NCBI RefSeq assembly: GCF_900105125.1
Contig: NZ_LT629750.1
Location: 5,545,001-5,609,000 of the forward strand
Source of the DNA: Bradyrhizobium canariense
Lineage (GTDB): Bacteria; Pseudomonadota; Alphaproteobacteria; Rhizobiales; Xanthobacteraceae
Direction: 5' to 3'
DNA: 64,000 nt
A program made the position numbers and the translations under genes. This document shows, piece after piece, positions 54,273 to 62,844 of the stretch; positions within the stretch are counted from its first letter, which is position 1; every line of letters starts with the position of its first letter. The notes beneath the pieces were generated by a model. That model did not search any database, was not told the origin of the DNA, and saw only the letters and a list, made by a program, of their open reading frames with translations.

Positions 54273-54747
54273 AACGTTGTTCTTTCTTTGCAGGATCGCC
54301 GGCCGGATGCTGGATCGCGTTGCGGACGTTTTCCTTGATGGTTTCCAGTTGGGCCAACAGGCGATGCGCGTCTGCCGGATTGATGCCTTCGAGCGCGGTC
54401 GCGGTGATTTCGGAGCGCAGCCCGCTCAGTTTTCCCAACAGAGGCCGTGCGGCTTTGCGCAGATAGAGCCGGTTGACGCGGCGGTCGGTCTCGTCGCCGC
54501 GGCGTTCGATCCAGCCGTTGTCGCAGAGCTTGTCGATCAGCCGGGTCAGCGTGATCGGCTGCATCTCCATCTGTTCGGCGAGTTCCGTCTGCTTCATCCC
54601 CTCGTTGCGTTCGACCTTGGCCAGCACCGCCCACTGCGCGCGGGTTATACCGTGTCGCGCAGCCTGCTTGTCGGCGTAAAGCCGCACCACGCGCTGCAAT
54701 TCGCCCAGGGTAAACAGGAAGTTCATGTCCACGGAACCGCAGGCCAT
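54265..54747 (-). CDS. MarR family repressor of the efflux operon
   Basis: A 160-residue winged-helix regulator. ITRAQWAVLAKVERNEGMKQ, TELAEQMEMQPITLTRLIDK and the wing ERRGDETDRRVNRLYL are canonical MarR features. Start 54747 has GGAGAAGAG about 6 bases upstream. The earlier in-frame start at 54798 lies beyond the operator-like palindrome. Overlap with emrA and the palindrome in front suggest it represses its own operon and is released by a toxic ligand, as for EmrR. Confidence 0.9.
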   Translation of the reverse strand: MACGSVDMNFLFTLGELQRVVRLYADKQAARHGITRAQWAVLAKVERNEGMKQTELAEQMEMQPITLTRLIDKLCDNGWIERRGDETDRRVNRLYLRKAARPLLGKLSGLRSEITATALEGINPADAHRLLAQLETIKENVRNAIQHPAGDPAKKEQRYG

Positions 54748-54777
54748 TGGATCTCTTCTCCGTAAGCTTCGGATATA

Positions 54778-54791
54778 ATAAGCTAGCTTAT
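54778..54791. promoter_or_regulatory. Perfect palindrome, likely MarR operator
   Basis: ATAAGCTAGCTTAT is a perfect 14-bp palindrome 31 bases upstream of the marR ATG. A TATTAT -10-like box overlaps its left arm on the minus strand. AT-rich palindromes of this size over the promoter are typical MarR autoregulatory operators. It also faces the divergent zur gene. Confidence 0.65.
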
Positions 54792-54915
54792 GAATCAATC
54801 ATGGCGGGTTAATGGAAGGCTGACCCGCCGGGAGCACATGGCTCGGCCACAGTTTTCCGTAAAAATGCCGGGTAAGGATTTGGGATTGGCCGTCGAAATG
54901 CTACATCATGGCGCA

Positions 54916-55407
54916 ATGACAGCCGCCAAACCGACATTTCCGGCTCCCGATCACGATCACGACCGCTGCACCGCGGACGCGCTTCTGCATGCCGAACGGG
55001 TCTGCGAGCGGCGGGCGCAGAAATTCACCCCGATCAGGCGTCAGGTGTTGCAGGCGCTGTTGTCCAGCCACCGGCCGCTCGGCGCCTATGAGGTGATCGA
55101 CGAACTCGCCAAATCGATGCCGCGGCCGGCGCCGATCACGGTCTATCGTGCGCTCGATTTCCTGATGGGCAACGGGCTCGTGCATCGTATTGAAAGCCGC
55201 AATGCCTATCTCGCCTGCGCGCACGACCATGACGCCGCCGCGATGGTGGCGTTTCTGATCTGCGAGCGCTGTGGTTCGGTCGGTGAAATTCCTGCCGCTC
55301 CAGTGGCCCAAAGCCTCAATACGGCGGCGCGCGCGACCGGTTTTACGCCGACATTGTCCGTGGTCGAGATCACCGGCACCTGCGCGCACTGCCAGAAGGC
55401 GTCGTAA
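54916..55407 (+). CDS. zur: Zinc uptake regulator, Fur family
   Basis: A 163-residue Fur-superfamily regulator. RAQKFTPIRRQVLQALLSS is the DNA-recognition region. PITVYRALDFLMGNGLVHRI and SRNAYLACAHDHD match Zur rather than Fur. Structural zinc cysteines are in ICERCGSVGEI and CAHCQ. The N terminus has HDHDR. Start 54916 gives the usual family length. In-frame ATGs exist at 54838, 54868 and 54898, and none has a clear ribosome site. With zinc it would repress zinc import genes, none of which are nearby. Confidence 0.8.
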   Translation: MTAAKPTFPAPDHDHDRCTADALLHAERVCERRAQKFTPIRRQVLQALLSSHRPLGAYEVIDELAKSMPRPAPITVYRALDFLMGNGLVHRIESRNAYLACAHDHDAAAMVAFLICERCGSVGEIPAAPVAQSLNTAARATGFTPTLSVVEITGTCAHCQKAS

Positions 55408-55459
55408 CCAGATATTAACCGACAACAACAACGCGGCGCCAAGCCGGCACTGGGGAGAA

Positions 55460-56398
55460 ATGTCGCCAAATCAAGTCATGCCATCGGCCGGGCGCCCGCT
55501 CAGCCCGGTTGCCGTCGCGCTGATGCTCATGCTGTGTCTGAGCTGGGGCTTCAACCAGATCGCGGTCAAGCTGGCGCTGCCGGACATCCCGCCGATGCTG
55601 CAGGCGACCATCCGCTCCGCGGGCGCGTTGCCGGTGCTGCTGCTGATCGCCTGGCTGCGCGGCGTCAAGATGTTTGAGCGCGACGGCACGCTGGTCGCTG
55701 GTCTGTTCGCGGGCGTGCTGTTCGGCTTCGAATTCGTGCTGATTTATCGCGGTCTGTTGCTGACATCGGCCTCGCGCGCGGTGGTGTTTCTCTATACCGC
55801 GCCGTTTTTCGTGGCGCTGGGTTCCTATCAATATCTCGGCGAGCGGCTTCGCCCATCGCAATGGGGCGGGCTGGCGTTGAGTTTTGCCGGGGTGGCGCTG
55901 GCGATCGGCGTTCCCCAGGCCGATGTCGACGCCAATGTGCTGCTAGGCGATCTGATGATCATCGGCGGCGGCGCGCTGTGGGCGGCGACCACGGTGGTCG
56001 CGAAGGGCACCGCGCTGCGCTTCGCACCCCCGGAAAAGGTCCTGGGCTACCAGGTGGCGGTATCGATCCCGATTCTGACCTTCGCGGCGTGGATATCAGG
56101 TGAAAGCCTGGCCCGGATTCCCGGCCCGCTGGCGTTGTCGCTGCTGGCCTATCAGGCGATTTGGGTGGTTGGGTTAACGTTTCTGCTCTGGTTTGGGCTG
56201 GTGCAGACCTATTCCGCCAGTAAATTGTCGGCTTTTACCTTCATCACCCCTTTGTTTGGCGTCGTGGCTAGCTATTTCATTATGCACGATACGTTGACCT
56301 TGGCATTCGGCGCCGCGGCCCTGCTTGTGATTGCGGGGCTTTATCTCGTGAACAAGCCGGATCCGAAAATTGCGCCCGATCCGAATGTTCTGGCGTGA
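55460..56398 (+). CDS. EamA/DMT family transporter (RhaT/YdcZ-like)
   Basis: A 312-residue inner-membrane protein with ten helices in two EamA repeats: LSWGFNQIAVKLALPDIPPM opens the first and GALWAATTVVAKGTAL the second. SAFTFITPLFGVVASYFIMHD is the usual closing region. These proteins export metabolites or amino acids. Start 55460 is set by the domain and a GGGGAG that is closer than usual (3 bases). ATG 55475 is possible. It follows zur by 53 bases, but a functional link is unproven. Confidence 0.87.
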   Translation: MSPNQVMPSAGRPLSPVAVALMLMLCLSWGFNQIAVKLALPDIPPMLQATIRSAGALPVLLLIAWLRGVKMFERDGTLVAGLFAGVLFGFEFVLIYRGLLLTSASRAVVFLYTAPFFVALGSYQYLGERLRPSQWGGLALSFAGVALAIGVPQADVDANVLLGDLMIIGGGALWAATTVVAKGTALRFAPPEKVLGYQVAVSIPILTFAAWISGESLARIPGPLALSLLAYQAIWVVGLTFLLWFGLVQTYSASKLSAFTFITPLFGVVASYFIMHDTLTLAFGAAALLVIAGLYLVNKPDPKIAPDPNVLA

Positions 56399-56430
56399 CC
56401 CGTGTTCGCGCGGCGAGCAGATAAGTTCTT

Positions 56431-56661
56431 TCACATCGAGCCATAACGCGTCGCACTTCTGACCGCGTCATCGATCTTACCGGCCAACTGGTCTTCACCT
56501 ATCTGATGGAGATCGGTTGCCAACGACGGTGCCTGTCCGGCGCTGATCGAGAGCGGCTGGTCGGCGTCATGGCTGAACTTGATGCGCCAGATCCCGCCGC
56601 GATTTCGATGGGGCTCGATCAGCACCATTGTCGTCGGCTCGATTAAATCTCTCAGGAGCAT
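56431..56661 (-). CDS. Small hypothetical protein
   Basis: A 76-residue protein I do not recognise. The frame begins ATG at 56661 with GAGAGG five bases upstream, a good ribosome site, and it reads with normal residue balance (MLLRDLIEPTTMVLIEPHRN start, then GGIWRIKFSHDAD). The EPHRNRGG-W pattern resembles small rhizobial proteins of unknown role from memory. It would fill most of the otherwise empty 56399-56763 gap. It could also be a chance frame. Confidence 0.5.
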   Translation of the reverse strand: MLLRDLIEPTTMVLIEPHRNRGGIWRIKFSHDADQPLSISAGQAPSLATDLHQIGEDQLAGKIDDAVRSATRYGSM

Positions 56662-56763
56662 CAAAACCTCTCGCGTCGCTTTAATGTGGGCGGTGCGACG
56701 TTTGACGCGCCAAGTCGATTAAATGCACTGTCGCCGTAATCCCGTAGTTCCCGGATTGAGGCT

Positions 56764-58197
56764 CTACTTGCGGCTGGATCTGGCAGAGCCCTTGGACACG
56801 GCCTCGGTGGGCAATTCGACGCGGACGCTTAGTCCACCACTGCCGCGGTTGGCAAGCGTAACGTCCCCGCCATGTTCACGCGCGACCGTTCGCGCAATGC
56901 TCAAGCCCAGGCCGACGCCTGCCTTGGCCGGATCGCGCGCCGGCTCCTGCCTGTAGAACGGCGCAAAAACCTTTTCATGCTCGTCTGGCGGGATTCCCGG
57001 CCCGTCATCATCGACGACGATCATGACGCGCTCAATATCGTGAACGATCTTTATGCGCGCGCTTCCTCCATATTTGACGGCATTGTCAACAAGGTTCGCA
57101 ACGGCTCGACGAACAAGACTCGGTCGGCACGAAACGTCGATGCCACGCTGCCCTGTATAGGCGACCTTGTCTCCGGAATCCCCAGCATCTTCGCAAACAT
57201 CGCCAACAAGAATACCGAGATCCACGAGCGTTCTCGGCTCCTGGCGAACGTCGTCGCGCGCAAAAGCCAGCGTGGATTCGATCATGGCATTCATGGAATC
57301 CAGATCATCAAACATCTTGTGCTGTTGCTCACCATCGCCAACCAATTCGGCGCGCAAGCGCAGTCGCGCCAGCGGTGCCCTCAAGTCATGCGAGATCGCG
57401 GCTAGCATCTGGGTCCGATCTTCCAAGAAACGCTGCAACCTATGCTGCATGCGGTTCACCGCCTGAATGGTCGAACGCAATTCCTGCGGTCCACGCACGG
57501 CGAGCGGCGGCGCCGTCAAATCGAGGCCGAGCCGTTCGGCCGCACCCGCAAATTCCCTGATTGGGGCGACTATCCGACGCGCCATCCAGATTGAGACCAG
57601 TGCGGAGACGATGGCAACCGAAATCAAGAACAAGATCAGCCCGTTGCCGTTGCCCAAGAGATCATAGGGAATGGTGAAGGTGAGCCGCCGTCCATCCTGC
57701 AAGGCAGCCTCCACCACAGCCCTGCCAGTATGCCCGTCGTTATTCGCCGGCAGATTATGGGCGCTGACCAATACCGGCGGCGATAGCGTTTCCAGTTGGA
57801 TTTGGACGAGCTGGCGAAGCCTGTCCGTGTAGTCATCCTGACTGCCCGCGGCGTCGGGACGCGCCGGCGCATCGAGGACAACCTGCATTTCAGGGTCTGC
57901 AATCGTCGCGGCGACCCTCTGCTGTTCAGATCGAGGAGAGGACGCCACCGAACGGATGATCACGGCGATTTTGCCGGAAAGCATCATCGGATTGCGCCGA
58001 GGATTGATGATACTGAAGCTGGATCTGGAGACGATAATGTGAGTGCGTGCACCATTCTCTCCGCTGCCCTTTCCGTAACCGTAATAGTCAAGGCCCACGC
58101 TAAGGCCGATCAGCATCAGCAGCGCAAGAATGATGGCAAAAATGATTGCGATCGCGATCCTCGCCGCGATGCTGTTCAATTTCGACAGCATCGTCAT
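56764..58197 (-). CDS. EnvZ-type sensor histidine kinase
   Basis: A 477-residue kinase with two membrane helices (about 11-33 and 190-210) flanking a periplasmic domain of about 150 residues. HAMP follows (RRIVAPIREFAGAAERLG). The phospho-acceptor His is in LAAISHDLRAPLARL (about 275). NLVDNAVKYGG, DDDGPGIPP and GVGLGLSIARTV are the N, G1 and G2 boxes. The C-terminal SKGSARSSRK is basic. Its ATG overlaps the stop of the response regulator gene (ATGA, 58194-58197), so the two are coupled. Confidence 0.92.
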   Translation of the reverse strand: MTMLSKLNSIAARIAIAIIFAIILALLMLIGLSVGLDYYGYGKGSGENGARTHIIVSRSSFSIINPRRNPMMLSGKIAVIIRSVASSPRSEQQRVAATIADPEMQVVLDAPARPDAAGSQDDYTDRLRQLVQIQLETLSPPVLVSAHNLPANNDGHTGRAVVEAALQDGRRLTFTIPYDLLGNGNGLILFLISVAIVSALVSIWMARRIVAPIREFAGAAERLGLDLTAPPLAVRGPQELRSTIQAVNRMQHRLQRFLEDRTQMLAAISHDLRAPLARLRLRAELVGDGEQQHKMFDDLDSMNAMIESTLAFARDDVRQEPRTLVDLGILVGDVCEDAGDSGDKVAYTGQRGIDVSCRPSLVRRAVANLVDNAVKYGGSARIKIVHDIERVMIVVDDDGPGIPPDEHEKVFAPFYRQEPARDPAKAGVGLGLSIARTVAREHGGDVTLANRGSGGLSVRVELPTEAVSKGSARSSRK

Positions 58198-58928
58198 GAT
58201 GCCGGCACCACGACGACGTTCGCGGCCAGAATATAGCCACCGCTGCGAACCGTCTTGATCAGCGTCGGGTCCTTCGGGTCAGGCTCGATCTTGCGGCGGA
58301 GCCGGCTGACCTGAACATCAATGCTTCGGTCAAAAGCGTTCGCGGAACGTCCACGCGACAGATCGAGCAACTGGTCGCGCGTCATCACCCGCAGCGGCCG
58401 TTCCGCCAGCGCCAGCAGCAGATCGAATTCACCGGCCCGCAGCGAGACCAGGGCGTTGGTCGGTGAAAAAAGCTGGCGCTGGGCCACATTGAGACGCCAG
58501 CCGTCAAATTCCAGCACACGGTTTTTTTCGAGCGGAGCGCCGGTCTCCGGCGCTCCGGCTCGGCGCAGCACGGCGCGAATGCGGGCGAGCAGTTCGCGCG
58601 GATTGGCCACCTTCGGCAGATAATCATCCGCGCCCATCTCCAGCCCGATGATCCGATCGACCTCGTCACCCATCGCCGTCAGCATGATGATCGGCAACGT
58701 GCTGGTGGAGCGGAGGCGCCGGCACAACACCAGGCCGTCGTCTCCCGGCAGCATGAGGTCGAGGACCACGAGGTTAATGCGTGCGGTCTCCAAAATGGCC
58801 GCCATCGCGGTCCCGTTGTGAGCGACTGAAACGCGGTAGCCCTGCCGGGTCAGGAATTTCGACAGCAGCGCGCAGAGTTCCTTGTCATCGTCAACAATCA
58901 GGATGTGCGAAGTACCGTTCACGTTCAT
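58194..58928 (-). CDS. OmpR-family response regulator
   Basis: A 244-residue regulator. The receiver has LIVDDDKELC, Asp near 57 in LVVLDLMLPGDDGL, the Thr of MLTAMGDE and the Lys of LPKVANP. The latter is VANP where KPF is usual, a pattern seen in this subfamily. The C-terminal winged helix shows ALVSLRAGEFDLLLALAERP, NAFDRSIDVQVSRLRRKIE and TVRSGGYILA. It is the first gene of the pair. A direct repeat at 59030-59046 lies about 100 bases upstream and may be its own binding site. Confidence 0.92.
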   Translation of the reverse strand: MNVNGTSHILIVDDDKELCALLSKFLTRQGYRVSVAHNGTAMAAILETARINLVVLDLMLPGDDGLVLCRRLRSTSTLPIIMLTAMGDEVDRIIGLEMGADDYLPKVANPRELLARIRAVLRRAGAPETGAPLEKNRVLEFDGWRLNVAQRQLFSPTNALVSLRAGEFDLLLALAERPLRVMTRDQLLDLSRGRSANAFDRSIDVQVSRLRRKIEPDPKDPTLIKTVRSGGYILAANVVVVPAS

Positions 58929-59029
58929 GACGCCAGCTTTCTCCTTCCTGAAGCCGATAGCGGGATCGGAAAACCACGTAACTGCTTACCCGACTTCGTC
59001 CGATGGCGTATCGGTTTTAAGGTCAGATT

Positions 59030-59046
59030 TGTAACCTTGTGTAACC
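59030..59046. promoter_or_regulatory. TGTAACC direct repeat upstream of the OmpR-type pair
   Basis: TGTAACC at 59030-59036 and 59040-59046, ten bases apart (GGTTACA-CAA-GGTTACA on the other strand). OmpR/PhoB-type regulators bind tandem half-sites at 10-11 base period, and the site is about 100 bases upstream of the regulator start. Autoregulation is a fair inference. The rest of 58929-59204 shows no gene. Confidence 0.4.
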
Positions 59047-59204
59047 TCCGGCGCGGGGTGAAACAGTCTGCAACAATGCGCGCCTCCATGAAATCACCCG
59101 GACATCAAAGCCTGAGGCCTCCGCGTTAATAACGCGGCCCTGATCCCGTGGGACGCCTGATCTGCGGGCCCCCTTCAGGATTGCTGATCATATGACGGCC
59201 GGAT

Positions 59205-61730
59205 GTGGAAGTGGTGAGATCGTTATCCAGGTTATGGATCGCGTGCCGGCGTCTGCATGATCGGCTGATCGCTCACTTCCCGATCGCGGCGGCACGGCTT
59301 TGCCCCCGTCAACGCGCTTCGCGAGCTACCCTGGCGTTGCTCGTCGCGATCGGTCTTGGGCTGATGGCCGGCACCATGCTCCGTATCGGGGTGGTGACGC
59401 CGGCTTCGGCGCAAGGCTTCACCTACAACGCGATCCCTGCCCGGCCGAAACCGCCGAGGACCGCCAGCGACGGGCAGATGCTGGTCCAGGCGGTCGAGGT
59501 CGACTACGACTACAACAACTCGCGCGTGTCGGCGGTCGGCAACGTGCAGATGTTCTACAACGGGACAAGCGTCGAGGCCGACAAGGTCATCTACGACCAG
59601 AAGACCAAGCGGCTTCACGCCGAAGGCAATGTCCGCATGACCGATGCGGACGGCAAAATCACCTACGCCAATATTATGGATCTGAGCGACGACTACCGCG
59701 ATGGTTTCGTCGATTCGTTGCGGGCCGATACGGCCGACCACACGCGAATGGCGGCAACGCGCGCCGATCGCAGCAGCGGCAACTACACGGTGTTCCAGAA
59801 CGGCGTCTACACGGCCTGCGAACCTTGCAAGGACGATCCGAAGAAGCCGCCGCTGTGGCAGGTCAAGGGCGCGCGCATCATTCACGATCAAAACGAGAAG
59901 ATGCTCTACTTCGAGAACGCCCAACTGGAGTTCTTCGGCGTTCCGATGGCGTATATGCCATATTTCTCCACGCCCGATCCGACCGTGAAGCGCAAGACCG
60001 GTTTCTTGATGCCTGCCGCTATGTGGGATTCGACATACGGATATGGTGTCGAAGCTCCGTTCTATTGGGCGATTGCGCCGAACTACGACGCGACCTTCAC
60101 CCCCCGTTTCACATCCAAGCAGGGCGTGTTGTTGCAGGCCGAATTCCGTCAGCGGCTGATGAACGGCTCGTATCAAATACGCGCCTATGGCATCGACCAG
60201 ACCGATCCGAACGCCTTCGTCGGCCAGCCCGGCGACCACCAATTCCGTGGCGGTGTCGAAACCAAGGGCCAATTCGCGCTCAATGATAAATGGGTATGGG
60301 GCTTCGACGGCGTCCTGCTCTCCGACTACATGTTAATGTCGGATTATGGGCTGGCCCAATACAAGGACCCGCTGGGCTCGTTCCTGAACCTGCCGACCGA
60401 TGCCATTTCGCAGTTGTACCTGACCGGCGTGGGCAATCGCAGCTACTTCGACGCGCGTACGATCTACTATCTCAGCTTCTCGGGCCTTCAGAACCAGGTG
60501 CCCGTCGTCGCGCCGGTGATCGACTATTCGAACGTGATCAACCATTCGGTCCTGGGTGGCGAGGTCAGCTACAAGACGAACTTTACCAGCCTAACCCGCG
60601 AAACTGCGGCTTTCGATCCGACCAACGCCGCGGCCCTTGCCAACGGCACCTGCCTGCCAACCACAGCCGATGCGGCGAGGAATATAACGCCCACCAACTG
60701 TCTGCTGCGGGGCATGCCTGGAACCTATACGCGTTTGACGGGTGAAGCGGATTGGCGTCGGTCGTTCACCGATTCCTGGGGTGAGATCTGGACGCCGTTC
60801 GCCAGCATCCGCGCCGATGCGATCAATACTTCGGTGGCGAACCAGCCGGGCGTTTCGAACTTCCTTCCGACCGGCGACACCGACGCCCTGCGAGTGATGC
60901 CGACGGTCGGCCTCGAATACCGCTACCCCTTCATCAACGTTCAGCCGTGGGGCACCACGACACTCGAACCGATTGCGCAGGTCATTATTCGTCCCAATGA
61001 ATCCTATGCGGGTAAGCTTCCCAACGAAGACTCGCAAAGCATGACCTTCGACACCAGCAATCTGTTCAGCGTCGACAAGTTCTCGGGCTACGATCGCGTG
61101 GAAGGCGGCGGTCGAGCCAATGCCGGCGTGCAGGCAACCACGCAATTTGACCATGGCGGCACCGTCACGGTGGTGTTCGGCCAATCCTACCAATTGTTCG
61201 GTCTGAATTCCTTTGCAGTGGCCGACGTCAACAATACCGCGATAGACTCCGGCTTGGACAAGCCGGTGTCGGATTATGTCACCAGCCTGAGCTATTCGCC
61301 CAACAGGACCTATACTTTCAGCACACACGCGCGACTTGACGAGGCCACCGGGAGCATCGAACGTTTCGAGGCCGAAGGCCGCGCCAATTTCGACCGCTTT
61401 TCGGTCAGTATGCTATATGGCGACTATGCGCCGCAGCCGGAATTGGGATACCTGACGCGCCGCGAAGGCCTTCTCGGAACCGGTTCGCTCAAGTTAGCGG
61501 CGAACTGGGTGGTGACCGGGTCGGCCCGATGGGATCTGGTCGCGAATCAGATCAACCAATATGTCATCGGCACCGGCTATGTGGACGATTGTTTTGTGCT
61601 GGGCCTCAACTACATTACGTCCCTTACCTATGCCGTGGGATCAACGCCGCCGCAGGTCAATCAAGCGATCATGTTGCAGCTTGGTCTAAGGACCATCGGC
61701 ACCGCATCCTTCTCTGAGAATGTTCCTTAA
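59205..61730 (+). CDS. lptD: LPS-assembly outer membrane protein LptD
   Basis: An 841-residue outer-membrane protein that inserts LPS into the outer leaflet with LptE. A signal peptide with a long basic N-region runs to about 70 (hydrophobic LALLVAIGLGLMAGTML, cleavage after ASA). The periplasmic OstA jellyroll (about 85-190) has VEVDYDYNNSRVSAVGNVQM and ADKVIYDQKTKRLHAEGNV. The LptD barrel follows, with GFLMPAAMWDSTYGYGVEAP. Cysteines occur at TACEPC and in the middle. Start GTG 59205 is forced by a stop at 59193 and lacks a clear ribosome site. It is not next to surA-pdxA-ksgA, the usual context. Confidence 0.88.
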   Translation: MEVVRSLSRLWIACRRLHDRLIAHFPIAAARLCPRQRASRATLALLVAIGLGLMAGTMLRIGVVTPASAQGFTYNAIPARPKPPRTASDGQMLVQAVEVDYDYNNSRVSAVGNVQMFYNGTSVEADKVIYDQKTKRLHAEGNVRMTDADGKITYANIMDLSDDYRDGFVDSLRADTADHTRMAATRADRSSGNYTVFQNGVYTACEPCKDDPKKPPLWQVKGARIIHDQNEKMLYFENAQLEFFGVPMAYMPYFSTPDPTVKRKTGFLMPAAMWDSTYGYGVEAPFYWAIAPNYDATFTPRFTSKQGVLLQAEFRQRLMNGSYQIRAYGIDQTDPNAFVGQPGDHQFRGGVETKGQFALNDKWVWGFDGVLLSDYMLMSDYGLAQYKDPLGSFLNLPTDAISQLYLTGVGNRSYFDARTIYYLSFSGLQNQVPVVAPVIDYSNVINHSVLGGEVSYKTNFTSLTRETAAFDPTNAAALANGTCLPTTADAARNITPTNCLLRGMPGTYTRLTGEADWRRSFTDSWGEIWTPFASIRADAINTSVANQPGVSNFLPTGDTDALRVMPTVGLEYRYPFINVQPWGTTTLEPIAQVIIRPNESYAGKLPNEDSQSMTFDTSNLFSVDKFSGYDRVEGGGRANAGVQATTQFDHGGTVTVVFGQSYQLFGLNSFAVADVNNTAIDSGLDKPVSDYVTSLSYSPNRTYTFSTHARLDEATGSIERFEAEGRANFDRFSVSMLYGDYAPQPELGYLTRREGLLGTGSLKLAANWVVTGSARWDLVANQINQYVIGTGYVDDCFVLGLNYITSLTYAVGSTPPQVNQAIMLQLGLRTIGTASFSENVP

Positions 61731-62017
61731 CCTAGCCATAGTGCAGCGCCCGTCGAAATAGCGCGACGACAAACAGTGAGGGCGCGATGCATCCCGCCTC
61801 ACGGGAAGATGTCGGCCTTTTCCATGAGCAGACATCGGCTCTCGCGGCCACAGTGTTACCTCGCCGCCGGTCTGACGCGTACAGGCTCCAGATAAGCTTG
61901 GCGCGTCTCGGTCGGTAGCGACGGATTCCTGGCCCGCTTGCCCATCGAGCCGTCGCGAAGGGGAAGAGATCGATCAGCGCCATTGCGCAGATTTTCTGCA
62001 GCGCCTTCAACGTGATT

Positions 62018-62570
62018 TGCCTGGTCCAGTCTCGTTTGCAAAAACATATTGCTGTCCGCCTGACTCAAATCATCTCTACAAACTGCGCTGTCCCGTCCCT
62101 CAGAGGGGCGTTGGCCATCGTCACGAACGTTGGGATGGGATGCGGTAGACGCGGCAGCGTCGTCGCGCGAGGGGGATCGCAGGGCGGGTCTTTGATCCGT
62201 GAGCGATCAACGCGCGTGGACGAGCGGCGCAGGCGCGGACGGCAAAACCGTGTGGTCCTGGCACCCGTTGCTGGTGCTAAATCGGCGGAGGTTGGCTCGG
62301 CCCAACCGGGCGCGGACTAAATCCTGATCCGCCGGTGACGGTGACAAGACGAATTCGTCGCCGGGGAGAGCACGGCATAAGCCGTTAAAACCATCGCGTG
62401 CGGGAATGCCGGGTGTTCCGGTGCGACCGTGGTGATTAACTCGTGTGTTTTCTACCTTTACACACGAGGCTGCGGGTGCAGTGGGCACCCGGCATTCCCC
62501 ACGCCCTCGCTTTCACGGGCGAACGATCCTGCAAGACTCGGGCGGAACCCGCTGCGAGACCGCGAAGGTG
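62018..62570. repeat. Dispersed intergenic repeat, right copy
   Basis: This copy matches the left copy (about 90-620) in the same orientation, sharing TCGTCACGAACGTTG, GTGTGGTCCTG, GGGGAGAGCACG, GAATGCCGGGTGTTCCGG and CGAGGCTGCGGGTGCA with small insertions. The whole gap between lptD and ispG (61731-62844) holds no gene I can support. Short frames on both strands lack ribosome sites and family motifs. At 62770-62790 a small GTCGCCTC/GAGGCGCGAC stem precedes ispG. Confidence 0.75.
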
Positions 62571-62844
62571 TGTTTGCAAACGAAACGCCCTGCTTCAGGA
62601 CGTGGTGCTCCCGACAACGTGATACCGCTGACGAAAAGGCAGCGTTCGATTTGGTACTTGCCCTTTCAATCCAGTAATTCCTGTCCAATATAGCGGTCAG
62701 GGATAGCCCGGCCGTTGGCCGTGGATCCGGCTGAGGTGATGTAAGTCACTGAACAAAAAGAGAAAAATTGTCGCCTCCGTGAGGCGCGACCCGCTTTCTT
62801 CGCCCCCTTGGTGAATGTCACCAAAACCTGATATTTGAGAGCCC

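Noticed and set aside
61732..62010. 92-residue minus-strand frame downstream of lptD
   Set aside because: It begins with TTG without a ribosome site, overlaps another equally long frame in a different phase, and shows no family pattern.
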